Source: an uncultured Cohaesibacter sp.
GTDB taxonomy: Bacteria > Pseudomonadota > Alphaproteobacteria > Rhizobiales > Cohaesibacteraceae
Direction: 5' to 3'
Assembly (NCBI RefSeq): GCF_963666525.1
Contig: NZ_OY762905.1
Coordinates: 4,009,501 to 4,073,500, forward strand
DNA length: 64,000 bases
Below are positions 8,857 through 17,915 of the stretch, one piece after another. The position numbers were made by a program, and so were the translations under genes. The notes beneath the pieces were generated by a model. That model was not told the DNA's origin, made no database searches, and saw only the letters and a program-made list of their open reading frames with translations. The stretch's first letter is position 1. Every line of letters starts with the position of its first letter.

Positions 8857-9477
8857 ATGACCACAAAAAGCAAAAGGCAGACTGAAGGAAAGCGCAGCAC
8901 ACGGGAAATCATTCTCGAAGTGGCTGAGCAGGAGATCGCCCGCAATGGCGTCGAGGGCTTTCGGCTCAAGGATGTCGCTGAGAAGGTTGGTGTCCAGCTG
9001 CCATCTCTCTATGCGCATTTTGACAGTCGCAAGGTGCTGCTCGAAGCTCTGACCGATGAGTTTCTGGGAAAATTGCTGGATATCTACAAGGAGCTGTCGG
9101 CGCTGCCACCTCGCGAGGCTCTGCTCGCCAGTGCAGACCGTACGATCGATCTCTATCTTGCCAAACGGGGCTATGCCCGCCTGCTGCTCTATGATTTTCC
9201 TGCTCCCAACAAGAATTCGATCCTTGCCAGCAGTGAAGACAAGATCAACGAAATTCTTAATCTGATCGAAGCAACCATCAAGAGAGGCGTTGCCCAGAAT
9301 ACGGTTCGCAACATTTCGGCAGAGCTATTCCTCTCCTTCCGGCTTGGTCTGACGCTGTTTCCACTATTCATGCGTCTGGACAGGAATGGAGGGGACATGG
9401 TCACGGATCGGGAGATCATCAATTCGATCAAGCGTGAGTCAAACTATCTTCTGGCCCATTTTATCGCGGTCCGCTGA
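8857..9477 (+). CDS. TetR/AcrR family transcriptional regulator
   Basis: 206 aa. The N-terminal helix-turn-helix is clear at about residues 18-62 (REIILEVAEQEIARNGVEGF then RLKDVAEKVGVQLPSLYAHF). The C-terminal ligand domain is all-helical and not assignable to a subfamily. The start at ATG 8857 gives a basic N-terminus (TTKSKRQTEGKRS) common in the family. No likely target gene is adjacent on the same strand; the AT-rich downstream region holds a perfect 14-bp palindrome (9602-9615) that may or may not be its site. Ligand unknown. Confidence 0.88.
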   Translation: MTTKSKRQTEGKRSTREIILEVAEQEIARNGVEGFRLKDVAEKVGVQLPSLYAHFDSRKVLLEALTDEFLGKLLDIYKELSALPPREALLASADRTIDLYLAKRGYARLLLYDFPAPNKNSILASSEDKINEILNLIEATIKRGVAQNTVRNISAELFLSFRLGLTLFPLFMRLDRNGGDMVTDREIINSIKRESNYLLAHFIAVR

Positions 9478-9952
9478 ATCGGGCCGACAATGCCCTGATC
9501 ATTGATCGGAACGGCTGTTGGAACAGGGCTGGCCGCTTTGAAAAGTGCAACATGTTGCTGTTGGCGAGCAATACAAGTCATCCAATTGATACATACCGCA
9601 TATGCAAATTTGCATGAGAAAAGCTTGAGTACAAGATTTGCGGCTCGAAATGGCGAGATTTGCCTCAAAGTTGTGCAGATTTGACGAAGATTTCCAATAT
9701 ATATGTCGAATATAGTGCATTTAAAGAAATTATATGCTGGTATTTCAAATTTTGAAAAATTATGTTTTTTGTCATTTTTCCGACAAAGGAAATGTGATTT
9801 TTGCACATCTCCCGCGCATTTATCGAATGGCTTTGTAGGGGGATATCCAAAAAATCGGGGAAAGATAATCAGGTTTGGACTGAGTCAAACATCTGGAAGA
9901 TACTTTGGGCTAAGGTCTATTCACCGGAGTGAACTGGCAAATTTGACGAGAC
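9478..9952. other. AT-rich intergenic region
   Basis: About 475 bp, clearly richer in A/T than the surroundings between about 9560 and 9850. It contains the palindrome at 9602-9615 and an inverted repeat GTTTG/CAAAC near 9873-9890. No gene with a ribosome site was found. It probably holds the promoter of the small ORF at 9953. Confidence 0.45.
9602..9615. promoter_or_regulatory. Perfect 14-bp palindrome, possible regulator site
   Basis: ATGCAAATTTGCAT reads the same on both strands. It sits 125 bp after the TetR stop in the AT-rich stretch. The binding protein is unknown. Confidence 0.3.
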
Positions 9953-10111
9953 ATGACCATGCCTGAACAAGCAAAAAAATCTTCTTCGATTGATCTTCTG
10001 CAAAAAGAATACCACGAAATCGGTATTCCTTCCGTTGCTGCTGCTTGCTGCGTCAAGAAGCACATCGAAGCCAAGCACAAGGATTACGATCCTGTTCATG
10101 ACAAGAAATAG
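9953..10111 (+). CDS. Small soluble protein, 52 aa, unknown function
   Basis: Short frame ATG 9953 to TAG 10111; a second in-frame ATG at 9959 is possible. The product is charged and regular: SIDLLQKEYHEIGIPSVAAA, then a Cys-Cys pair and a Lys/His-rich end (CCVKKHIEAKHKDYD). Codon usage (GAA, AAG, ATC, third-position bias) looks coding, and the paired cysteines with nearby histidines could bind metal, though that is inference. The ribosome site is weak (GACGAG). The gene stands alone between an AT-rich region and a 220-bp stretch ending in a strong hairpin. Not recognised as any named family. Confidence 0.5.
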   Translation: MTMPEQAKKSSSIDLLQKEYHEIGIPSVAAACCVKKHIEAKHKDYDPVHDKK

Positions 10112-10329
10112 GATCTCTTGTTAGAATTGTCGCCGGCGGATCCTGTCAGGATCTGTGGTGCTGCTGCCCTTGGTTCCTGTCTTGGGCCTGCAATTCTGTC
10201 AAGGACCCTAGTGACGCGTGATTGAGCCTTGGAGCCTCTGAATGGTCTCCAACCCGCATGGCTCGCTTGCTGGCGCATCCAAGCTTGGTGCGGTTGACAG
10301 TGGATCTCGCGCAAAAGCCAACAATGTGG

Positions 10330-10357
10330 AAGCGCTTCACATCGTGAAGCGCTTTTT
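10330..10357. terminator. Strong hairpin terminator, orientation uncertain
   Basis: Perfect 11-bp arms AAGCGCTTCAC / GTGAAGCGCTT with an ATC loop. The T run (TTTTT) follows on the plus strand, so it best ends plus-strand transcription from the 9953 ORF or an RNA between. It also lies only 25 bp after the minus-strand stop of the LysE-type gene, where it would lack a U run. Confidence 0.7.
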
Positions 10358-10380
10358 GCGTCTGGTGCAGACGCCCGGCC

Positions 10381-11004
10381 TCAGAAAGCGCTGTGGATCA
10401 GAGACCAGGCCAATAGCCACATGACGGTGCCGATGAGGAAATCGAGAATGCGCCAGGCAATGGCCCGTTCGAACAGTGGCGAGAGAATGCGCGCTCCGTA
10501 ACCAAGGGCAAAGAACCAGACGAAGGACGCGCTGATAGCCCCGGCCCCAAACAGCCACTGCTGCATGCCCGGCCAGCGGGCCGACAGACTGCCCACCAGC
10601 ATTACCGTATCCAGATAGACATGGGGATTGAGATAGGTGAAGGCGAGTACGGTCAATACCGCGTTTCTGAGACTGACAGCTTCGGCTTTTCCAACATGCA
10701 TTCCATTGCTTCTGAAAGCCCGGATGAAAGCCTGCAGCCCATAGGTAGCCAGAAATGCAAACCCGCCCCAGGTGATGATAGTCAACAGGGTGTGCGACTG
10801 TTTGACGAGCGTTCCCATGCCAGCAACACCGGCCGTTATCAGTAGCGCGTCGGAAAAGGCGCAGATCAGAACGACGGGCAGAACATGTTGCCGCTGCAGT
10901 CCGAGACGCAGGACAAAGGCATTCTGCGCCCCAATGGCGATGATAAGGGAAGCCCCCAGCAGAAACCCCTGCAACAGAGGGGCGGTCATGCTTGTAATGG
11001 TCAT
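10381..11004 (-). CDS. LysE/ArgO family amino-acid exporter
   Basis: 207 aa inner-membrane protein with about six hydrophobic helices. Family hallmarks are GAQNAFVLRLGL near residue 25 and TYLNPHVYLDTVMLVGS in the second half, matching ArgO/LysE exporters of basic amino acids more closely than RhtB-type ones. The frame is open back to 11115 but the extra N-terminus is polar and unlike the family, so ATG 11004 (MTITSMTAPLL) is preferred; ATG 10989 is an alternative. No LysG/ArgP-type LysR regulator is adjacent. Confidence 0.88.
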   Translation of the reverse strand: MTITSMTAPLLQGFLLGASLIIAIGAQNAFVLRLGLQRQHVLPVVLICAFSDALLITAGVAGMGTLVKQSHTLLTIITWGGFAFLATYGLQAFIRAFRSNGMHVGKAEAVSLRNAVLTVLAFTYLNPHVYLDTVMLVGSLSARWPGMQQWLFGAGAISASFVWFFALGYGARILSPLFERAIAWRILDFLIGTVMWLLAWSLIHSAF

Positions 11005-11160
11005 GGTGGTTACTTGGAAAGGGCCACTAGGGCCGGAAGGGAGAAAACCGGGCATCTGGTCGGTGGATGTCCGGTCGCTTGATGGTTCTTTGTCGAGCAG
11101 CTCGCCGGGCTGCACCTTCGCTCCGTCACGGTTGCCTGGAAGGGCCGCTTTTCAGTGTGT

Positions 11161-11757
11161 TTACGGATAGAGCCGGGTCTTTTCCCAGCCACCTTCGACA
11201 GCCTTGAAGACAACGCGGTCGTGCAGGCGGAACTGACGGTCGTGCCAGAATTCGATCTCCTCGGGAACCACGCGGAATCCGGACCAGTAGTCGGGGCGCG
11301 GGATGCGGCCGATATTGAACTTGGCGGTGTATTCCGCAACGGATTTCTCAAGGGCAAAGCGGCTTTCCAGTGGCCTGGATTGCTTGGAAGCCCATGCGCC
11401 GATACGACTGCCGCGAGCGCGGGACTCGAAATAGGCATCAGCTTCTTCCTTGCTGACAACTTCTACGTTGCCCCGGATACGCACTTGGCGCCGGAGGCTT
11501 TTCCAATGGAAGAGCAGAGCAGTCTTGTGGCTGGCAAGCAGCTCACGGCCTTTTGCGCTTTCAAAGTTGGTGTAGAAGACAAAGCCCTTTTCGGAATAAT
11601 CCTTCAACAGCACCATGCGGATATTCGGCATGCCACTTTCGTCGACCGTGGCGACTGCCATGGCGTTGGGATCATTGACTTCACTGGCTTCGGCTTCCGC
11701 CAACCAATGAGAAAAGAGCTCCAGAGGCTTATTTACCTCAGTAAAGTTACCACTCAT
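11161..11757 (-). CDS. pdxH: Pyridoxamine/pyridoxine 5'-phosphate oxidase
   Basis: 198 aa. FMN enzyme that oxidises PNP or PMP to pyridoxal 5'-phosphate in the cytoplasm. The FMN-binding split-barrel sequence [20 protein letters not shown] and the C-terminal signature [20 protein letters not shown]...RLHDR...RLYP are intact. Length is slightly short of the 210-220 usual, the difference being at the N-terminus. It stands opposite the lipoprotein gene; their starts are about 90 bp apart. Confidence 0.96.
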   Translation of the reverse strand: MSGNFTEVNKPLELFSHWLAEAEASEVNDPNAMAVATVDESGMPNIRMVLLKDYSEKGFVFYTNFESAKGRELLASHKTALLFHWKSLRRQVRIRGNVEVVSKEEADAYFESRARGSRIGAWASKQSRPLESRFALEKSVAEYTAKFNIGRIPRPDYWSGFRVVPEEIEFWHDRQFRLHDRVVFKAVEGGWEKTRLYP

Positions 11758-11848
11758 TAACCTTCCTGGCTGAAAATAGTTTTATCAATTCAAAGGTGGG
11801 ACCTGCATGACGATGCAGGCTCGGCCCTGGAGTTTAAAGGAACCGGAC

Positions 11849-12316
11849 ATGTTTGGCCATAGAGTCCCTGCATCTATTTACAGCGTCGCACGCGGCGTCG
11901 TAAAGCTGTGCGTGGTGGCCGCCTGTTGTTCCCTCGGGGCCTGTGCTTCTGTCAGTTTTGTAGGCTCCAGTGCCAAGATCGATGAAATCAAGACCGGTTC
12001 CACGGGGCTCACCAACAGTCTGCTGGCTGGCATAGATCCATCCGACTGGCAGATTCTTCTCGATCGCATTTCTTCATTCGACAAGGTTGCCATGCAGAGC
12101 GGCGACATCAATGCCGACTGGGCCAATCCGGCAACCGGCTCGAAGGGCCGCATCACCCAGGTGCGTAAACTGCCCGATATGATGAACGAAGAATGCCGTT
12201 CCTTCAAAAGCTCTATGCATCGGGTGACCGGTGTCGAGAATATCGAAGGCCAGGCCTGTCAGGTTCCCGATGGCAGCTGGCAGATCGTCAGCTTCGCAAC
12301 CGGTGTTTCCGTCTAG
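11849..12316 (+). CDS. Lipoprotein with surface-antigen (17-kDa/RT0821-like) C-terminal domain
   Basis: 155 aa from ATG 11849, which has AAAGGAA 8 nt upstream; an in-frame ATG at 11807 is less well placed. A signal peptide ends in the lipobox LGAC, so the mature protein should begin with a lipidated Cys and sit in the outer or inner membrane. The C-terminal half (CRSFKSSMHRVTGVENIEGQ then ACQVPDGSWQIV) resembles the C-terminus of alphaproteobacterial surface-antigen proteins, with its two Cys perhaps forming a disulfide. Function unknown; some of these proteins are thought to help envelope integrity. Confidence 0.75.
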   Translation: MFGHRVPASIYSVARGVVKLCVVAACCSLGACASVSFVGSSAKIDEIKTGSTGLTNSLLAGIDPSDWQILLDRISSFDKVAMQSGDINADWANPATGSKGRITQVRKLPDMMNEECRSFKSSMHRVTGVENIEGQACQVPDGSWQIVSFATGVSV

Positions 12317-12922
12317 CACTCCATTTCCCGTGATGTCTGCCGCATGATGGCAATCTGTTTGTGCTCGCCATGCGCGCGAAGGATGACTTACCCATTGCGA
12401 TGTGCGGTTTGTTGGCCCGAGTGAAGGCAATGGTCATTTTTCCGTATGGGTGTCAAAGAACTGTCATCAAACTTGGGTAGTTTGTCTGTAAGACAGATCG
12501 AGATTTGAAAATTTATAGTTCAAGGCTTTCAGAACCTAATCCTGTTTCGTTTTTATTTGGCGCCTGTTTACAAATTTTGCCAGCACGAGATCCTGTTATT
12601 TTTCTTCTTTTTGAGAAAAGACCCAAGGCCAAAAGGTCTTGGGTCTTTTCTTTGGAACCTTGAAAAACGCAATTCGCTTGCTTCTGAATTCATTGCGTAT
12701 TTCCGAAAATATAGGCAAGTCGCCGGCATTTGGCCGACGGATCTGACGGTTGGCAAAGCGCGGGGATGAAGTCGCCAGACGCAGCGACCGCAGGCTCCAC
12801 TTATCCCCCGGCGCGCTTCAGGCTCTGGAAATCCCGACAGGTTGGCCCTATATTACCGATGAAATACGTAATACTGCCCAAGGGCAGGGGACCAGCGGTG
12901 CGCTGGTTGTTTTATTACCCTC
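12317..12922. other. Long intergenic region with an orphan terminator
   Basis: About 600 bp between the lipoprotein and the nad operator. The 12616-12649 hairpin lies 300 bp past the lipoprotein stop, too far to be its natural terminator, so a separate short transcript may end there. No credible protein frame was found. Confidence 0.4.
12616..12649. terminator. Long symmetrical terminator hairpin
   Basis: Perfect 12-bp arms AAAAGACCCAAG / CTTGGGTCTTTT with a 10-nt loop. The A and T runs make it functional in either direction. On the plus strand it is followed by CTTTGG. Confidence 0.75.
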
Positions 12923-12945
12923 CTTATGCTCAAAATGAGCATAAG
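12923..12945. promoter_or_regulatory. Palindromic operator upstream of nadABC (NadQ-like)
   Basis: CTTATGCTCA-AAA-TGAGCATAAG is a perfect 10-bp inverted repeat with a 3-bp spacer, 224 bp before the nadA start. A TATGCT that could act as -10 lies inside the left arm, so binding would block transcription. NAD genes of many Alphaproteobacteria are controlled by the NadQ regulator; assignment to NadQ is inference, as the regulator gene is not in the window. Confidence 0.6.
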
Positions 12946-13168
12946 TTGAGTTGCTGGAATGTCGGAGCGCAAAGGGGCGAGGAGGCCCTCTCCGGCGCAA
13001 CAGCGTCAGCGGCTCTGGCCTGAAGCGGCAATGCTCTGGGCCACGAGGAGGAGGGGAGCTGGTTGGAAACAGGACGCATGAGGGCAATCAGAATAGCCCT
13101 TCGCGTTTCAAAGCGTGTCCAGACAGATTGGTCAGAGCACCGCGCTATTTGAAGGAGGCCAGACTCGG

Positions 13169-14248
13169 ATGATGATGCCCGCCCAGACCGCTACCGATTT
13201 CGCAAAACGTGCCCCGAGCAAGGCCGCGCAGGAGAGGGGAATCCTGCCGATGCCGGATCTGGCCTATACCGCAGAGGTAGCCGCCGAGACTGATGACATC
13301 TACGAAAAGGTCAAGCACATCATTCCCGCTATCGAATGGCCCTTCCATGCGCCCTATGTTGCCGCGATCAACCGGCTGAAAAAGGAGCGCGGCGCCGTTA
13401 TTCTCGCTCACAATTATCAGACGCCGGAGATTTTTCACGGCGTGTCCGACATCCGTGGTGACAGCCTGCAGCTGGCCATTGAGGCCGCGCGTTCGGATGC
13501 GGACCTGATAATCCAGTGCGGTGTGCATTTCATGGCCGAGACATCCAAGATTCTTTGCCCCCAGAAGACCGTGCTCATTCCGGACAGCACGGCAGGCTGC
13601 TCACTGGCGTCCTCCATCACGGCAGCAGACGTCCGCGCTCTGCGCGACAAATATCCCGGCGTACCGATCATCACCTATGTGAACACCTCGGCAGCGGTCA
13701 AGGCGGAGTGCGACATCTGTTGTACCTCTTCGAATGCGGTGGCGGTAGTCGAAAGCCTGGGCGTGGATCGCGTGCTGCTGGTGCCCGATCAGTATCTGGC
13801 GCGCAATGTCGCCGCCCAGACCGATGTCGAAGTGCTGACATTTGCAGGCTCCTGTGAAGTGCATGAGCGCTTCACCGCCGACGAGATCCGGGCCTATCGC
13901 CGTTCCATGCCGGATGTGCAGGTCATTGCCCATCCTGAATGCCCGCCAGAGGTGGTCGCCGAAGCCGACTATTCCGGCTCCACCAAGGGCATGATCGACT
14001 GGGTGAAGGGCAGGCGTGGCGGCAAGGTGATGATGATCACCGAATGTTCCATGGCCGACAATGTGGCCAGCGAAGCGCCGGAGGTCGAATTCGTCCGGCC
14101 CTGCAATCTGTGCCCGCACATGAAGAAGATCACCTTGCCGAAAATCCTCGATAGCCTGCTCTACATGCAGGAAGAGGTCACGGTTGATCCTCTCGTTGCC
14201 GACAGGGCCCGTCTGGCTGTCGAGCGGATGATCAATCTGAAATCCTGA
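13169..14248 (+). CDS. nadA: Quinolinate synthase
   Basis: 359 aa. Condenses iminoaspartate with dihydroxyacetone phosphate to quinolinate, the second step of de novo NAD synthesis, using a 4Fe-4S cluster. The three cluster cysteines are visible in their conserved settings: AGCSLA (about C144), GSCEVHE (about C229) and NLCPHM (about C315). HNYQ and DSTAGCS are also typical. The start is the first of three consecutive ATGs at 13169, with GGAGG 10 nt upstream; an in-frame GTG at 13115 lacks such a site. First gene of nadA-nadB-nadC, downstream of a palindromic operator. Confidence 0.96.
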   Translation: MMMPAQTATDFAKRAPSKAAQERGILPMPDLAYTAEVAAETDDIYEKVKHIIPAIEWPFHAPYVAAINRLKKERGAVILAHNYQTPEIFHGVSDIRGDSLQLAIEAARSDADLIIQCGVHFMAETSKILCPQKTVLIPDSTAGCSLASSITAADVRALRDKYPGVPIITYVNTSAAVKAECDICCTSSNAVAVVESLGVDRVLLVPDQYLARNVAAQTDVEVLTFAGSCEVHERFTADEIRAYRRSMPDVQVIAHPECPPEVVAEADYSGSTKGMIDWVKGRRGGKVMMITECSMADNVASEAPEVEFVRPCNLCPHMKKITLPKILDSLLYMQEEVTVDPLVADRARLAVERMINLKS

Positions 14249-14253
14249 CATCG

Positions 14254-14298
14254 AAGGCCCGGAACAACGGCAACAGGCTGACCCGGGCCTTTTCTTTT
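14254..14298 (+). terminator. Hairpin with T-rich tail between nadA and nadB
   Basis: AAGGCCCGG (14254-14262) pairs perfectly with CCGGGCCTT (14283-14291), followed by TTCTTTTCTTCC. It could partly terminate transcription after nadA and so lower nadB and nadC expression. Confidence 0.55.
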
Positions 14299-14376
14299 CT
14301 TCCCCATCCTGTGCCGGGGAACGGGCCGCTCCCCTTGCGGAGCGCATGCAGTCCCGGCCAGATTGAAGTTGCGCCC

Positions 14377-15996
14377 ATGATAGTCTCTGCCCCCGACGAT
14401 TTCCGACCCGAAAGCTGGCAACGCAACGATGAAGTCATCGTTGTTGGCGGCGGTCTGGCCGGTCTCTTCTGTGCCTACAAGCTGGCTCCGCGACCGGTAA
14501 CGCTCATTTCAGCAGCGCCTATTGGCGAAGGCGCCTCCTCGGTATGGGCGCAGGGTGGCATCGCGGCTGCCGTCTCTGAAGGCGATAGCACGGAGTCGCA
14601 CTTGAGAGACACCATCGAGGCCGGTGCCGGGATCGTCGACGAGAACATCGCCAGACTGATGACCGAACAGGCCCCGACGCGCATCCTTGACCTTTTGGAA
14701 GTGGGCGTGCCCTTTGACAAGGATCTTGAAGGCAAACTGCGCCTCAGCCGTGAGGCGGCGCATTCAGCCAGTCGTGTGGTGCGCGTATCCGGCGACAAGG
14801 CTGGCTATGCCATTATGGAGGCTCTGATCCGTCGGGTGGTTGACACGCCGTCCATCCGTATCGTTTCTGGCTATCAGGCCGAACGGCTGCACATGGAGGG
14901 GCGCTATGTTAAAGGCATCGTTGCCCGCAACTGTGCCCGACCCGAGGACGAGGAAAGCAGCACGATCTTTTTCCCGGCCCGTGCCGTGGTTCTGGCCTCG
15001 GGCGGCTCTGGGAATCTCTATCGGGTAACAACCAATCCCCCCGAATCCAACGGTGACGGTATCGCCATGGCGGCAAGGGCCGGAGCGGTCATCGCCGATC
15101 CTGAATTCGTCCAGTTCCACCCCACTGCGCTTGACGTCGGCAAGGATCCGGCGCCACTGGCAACCGAGGCCCTGCGCGGTCATGGTGCCAAATTGATCAA
15201 CAGGGCTGGTGAGCGCTTCATGCTGGCAGAGCACAAGCTGGCCGAGCTTGCTCCGCGCGATATCGTCGCCCGTGCCATTCACCGTCAGGTGGAGGCGGGC
15301 AACGGGGCGTTTCTTGATTGCCGTGAGGCGATTGGTGCTGCCTTCCCGGAGGAATTCCCCACCGTCCATGGCTATGCCAGGGAGGCCGGGCTTGATCCTG
15401 TCACAGAACCGCTGCCCATCGCCCCGGCGGCCCATTACCACATGGGCGGCATTCTCACCGATGCCCAGGGGCGCACAACCCTTGACGGACTCTGGGCCGC
15501 AGGCGAGGTGACCTCAACCGGCGCCCATGGAGCCAACCGGCTGGCCTCCAACTCGCTGTTGGAGGCGGTGGTGTTCGCTTCGCTTGTTGCTCATGATATC
15601 GACCAGCAGCTGAGCGCCCCCAAGCATGAACTCTGGCAACCCATCCGTAACGAAAGGCGCGCCCCGGCGGTCAATCAGCCCCGGCAGGATATCGAAAGGT
15701 TGCGCGCCACCATGAGCCGTTATGTTGGCGTCGAACGCGATGGAGAAGGGCTGAAAAAGGCACTGGAGATTATCGCCGAGCTGGAGGCAAGGGCTGTCAA
15801 CGACAGTTTCCGCAATCATCTCATCGCCAGCAAGCTGATTACCGTCGCAGCCTTTTTGCGAACCGAGAGCCGCGGTGGGCATTATCGCACCGACTACCCA
15901 GAGCCGTGCGAGGAATGGCGTCACAGGACCTACATGACATTGAAGGAAGCTGAGGCGCAGATAGCCCGTATTCTCGGCAAAGCAACTGTCGATTGA
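14377..15996 (+). CDS. nadB: L-aspartate oxidase
   Basis: 539 aa flavoprotein that oxidises L-aspartate to iminoaspartate, feeding NadA. The FAD dinucleotide fold [17 protein letters not shown] is at about residues 21-37. Succinate dehydrogenase-like motifs follow: [40 protein letters not shown] and [20 protein letters not shown] 14377 is preferred; a GTG at 14311 would add 22 residues that do not look like the family. It lies 128 bp after nadA, past a terminator-like hairpin. Confidence 0.95.
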   Translation: MIVSAPDDFRPESWQRNDEVIVVGGGLAGLFCAYKLAPRPVTLISAAPIGEGASSVWAQGGIAAAVSEGDSTESHLRDTIEAGAGIVDENIARLMTEQAPTRILDLLEVGVPFDKDLEGKLRLSREAAHSASRVVRVSGDKAGYAIMEALIRRVVDTPSIRIVSGYQAERLHMEGRYVKGIVARNCARPEDEESSTIFFPARAVVLASGGSGNLYRVTTNPPESNGDGIAMAARAGAVIADPEFVQFHPTALDVGKDPAPLATEALRGHGAKLINRAGERFMLAEHKLAELAPRDIVARAIHRQVEAGNGAFLDCREAIGAAFPEEFPTVHGYAREAGLDPVTEPLPIAPAAHYHMGGILTDAQGRTTLDGLWAAGEVTSTGAHGANRLASNSLLEAVVFASLVAHDIDQQLSAPKHELWQPIRNERRAPAVNQPRQDIERLRATMSRYVGVERDGEGLKKALEIIAELEARAVNDSFRNHLIASKLITVAAFLRTESRGGHYRTDYPEPCEEWRHRTYMTLKEAEAQIARILGKATVD

Positions 15997-16100
15997 TCTA
16001 GAACAGCGCCTTCGGCAGCGCCTTTTGCTAGCTGAAGACGCAAGGATGAAACGCACCAGAAAAGACCAGATCTGAACGAAGACCGAAGGAAACCCCGATC

Positions 16101-16994
16101 ATGAGCGAAGCCAGACCCATTCATGCAGACAAACTCTTTCTGCCTCAGCCGATCATCGACGAGGCAGTCCTTGCGGCCTTGAAGGAAGATCTGGGCCGCG
16201 CCGGCGATATCACCACGCTCGCCACCATCCCGGAAGCTGCCCACGCCAAGGCTGTCATCGCTGCGCGTCACCAGGGCATTATCTCGGGGATTCCGCTTGC
16301 CGAAAGCGCCTTCCGCCAGATCGGCAAATGGAACGGCGAAGCGGTCGAGTTCTCTCCCAAAATGTGCGATGGCACTGAGGTGAAGAAGGGCGACGTGGTT
16401 GCCGAAATCCATGGTCCGGCTCGTCTGGTGCTGTCCGCCGAACGCATCGCACTCAACTTCCTCTGCCACATGTCCGGTGTGGCCACTGCCACCCATGAGA
16501 TGGTCAAGCTGACAGAAGGCACTAGGGCCAGGGTGACCTGCACCCGCAAGACCTTGCCGGGGCTGAGGGCCTTCGAGAAATATGCGGTCAAGTGCGGCGG
16601 CGGCTCCAACCATCGCTTCGGCCTTGATGACGCGATTCTCATCAAGGACAATCACATCGCCGTGGCCGGGTCGATCACCGAGGCCATCCGTCGCTCACGC
16701 GATTTCGTCGGCCATCTGGTCCGGGTCGAGGTGGAAGTGGACACCATCGAGCAGCTCAAGGAAGCGATTGCTGCCAAGCCGGACGTCATCATGCTCGACA
16801 ACATGGGACCGGAAAAGCTGACCGAGGCGCTGGTTCTGCTGGATGGCACCGGCATCATTTCCGAAGCATCGGGCGGTGTCAGTCCGGCCACGATCCGCGC
16901 CATCGCCCAGACCGGCGTTGACTACATCTCCGCAGGCTACATCACCCATTCGGCACCGAACTTCGATCTCGGCCTCGACATTTCCGTCAGCTGA
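16101..16994 (+). CDS. nadC: Nicotinate-nucleotide pyrophosphorylase (quinolinate phosphoribosyltransferase)
   Basis: 297 aa. Converts quinolinate and PRPP to nicotinate mononucleotide, completing the three-step route encoded here. The catalytic and substrate-binding core is intact: CTRKTLPGLRAFEKYAVKCG, GGSNHRFGLDDAILIKDNHI, VEVEVDTIEQ, and IISEASGGVSP. AAGGAA stands upstream of ATG 16101. A strong terminator follows 24 bp after the stop, closing the operon. Confidence 0.97.
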   Translation: MSEARPIHADKLFLPQPIIDEAVLAALKEDLGRAGDITTLATIPEAAHAKAVIAARHQGIISGIPLAESAFRQIGKWNGEAVEFSPKMCDGTEVKKGDVVAEIHGPARLVLSAERIALNFLCHMSGVATATHEMVKLTEGTRARVTCTRKTLPGLRAFEKYAVKCGGGSNHRFGLDDAILIKDNHIAVAGSITEAIRRSRDFVGHLVRVEVEVDTIEQLKEAIAAKPDVIMLDNMGPEKLTEALVLLDGTGIISEASGGVSPATIRAIAQTGVDYISAGYITHSAPNFDLGLDISVS

Positions 16995-17018
16995 GCGAGC
17001 GGCTTGCCCTGAAATGAT

Positions 17019-17060
17019 AAAAGCCCCCGCAGGGAAACGACCTGCGGGGGCTTTTGTTTT
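17019..17060 (+). terminator. Terminator of nadABC
   Basis: AAAAGCCCCCGCAGG pairs with CCTGCGGGGGCTTTT around a 7-nt loop, then TGTTTTTG. The symmetry lets it also end the minus-strand DUF805 gene whose stop is at 17087. Confidence 0.9.
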
Positions 17061-17086
17061 TGATCTGCGGTTGGCGGCAGAGCCAG

Positions 17087-17716
17087 CTAATGTTTGCCGA
17101 GCCGTTGCTGGGTAGTCTGGAAGCCTCTGAAGCCGGGATTGTTGCCGGCGCCGCGCCGTCCAAAACCGGTGCTTTTCTGCCCTCCGACAGTTGGAACGCT
17201 GGTTCTGGGTTTTGCCTGTCCGGATGCGCCGCCCGTGGCTCGATCAGGCAACAGTCGGGCCAGCTCCTCATCGCTGAAGGGTCTGAGCGCTTGGTCACTC
17301 CGCTGCGTTGATGCATCCAGTGTATCGCCCATGGAGCCTCCGGAGAAGGGATCGTCACCATATTTGTTCGGGCCATTCGTTCCGCGTTTCAGGAGCAGAT
17401 AGAAGAAGTACAGATTGAGGAGGGGGAACAGCGAGATCAGCCACCACCAGCCGCTTTTGCCAACGTCGTGAAGCCTGCGGACCATCACAGAAAAATTGGG
17501 AAGGACTGCGACTAGGGAAAAGACCAATATCAAGGGATTGGCAACCAGTGTGCTAACAACCGAAGCTCGGCCGAACAGGACTGGCCCAAGCAGACCGATC
17601 ATGAAGCTGCAGAGCATGATGAAAAGCCCCCAGTACCAGTATTCCGATCGGGGTGCACGGCCTGTGAAGTTGAAAGAATGTCTTAGACAGGAAGAAACGG
17701 CGGCGAAAAACGTCAT
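17087..17716 (-). CDS. DUF805 family inner-membrane protein (1 of 3)
   Basis: 209 aa. Begins with the DUF805 pattern FNFTGRAPRSEYWYW, has about four membrane helices, and contains VRRLHDVGKSGWWWL and GPNKYGDDPF, the two other hallmarks. A Gly/Arg/Gln-rich C-terminal tail of about 75 residues (GFGRRGAGNNPGFRGFQ) extends beyond the usual 110-150 residues. The function of DUF805 proteins (YhaH type) is unknown. It is one of three diverged paralogues on the same strand. Confidence 0.85.
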   Translation of the reverse strand: MTFFAAVSSCLRHSFNFTGRAPRSEYWYWGLFIMLCSFMIGLLGPVLFGRASVVSTLVANPLILVFSLVAVLPNFSVMVRRLHDVGKSGWWWLISLFPLLNLYFFYLLLKRGTNGPNKYGDDPFSGGSMGDTLDASTQRSDQALRPFSDEELARLLPDRATGGASGQAKPRTSVPTVGGQKSTGFGRRGAGNNPGFRGFQTTQQRLGKH

Positions 17717-17915
17717 GGCAAAACCTGCAATCTATGATGGCAATGATCCAACTATGGATTGCGTTTGTTAACTGATGCCTAATGTATGGTTGTGACGATT
17801 GGCTTTCCCTGCGCAAACAGGGAAATGCGTTAATCGCCAGTTAAAATGTGTATGGTGCGTGACGAAGAATTGGAAATTTCAACGCAATAGCAAACACTTG
17901 ATGAAAATGTGTTGC

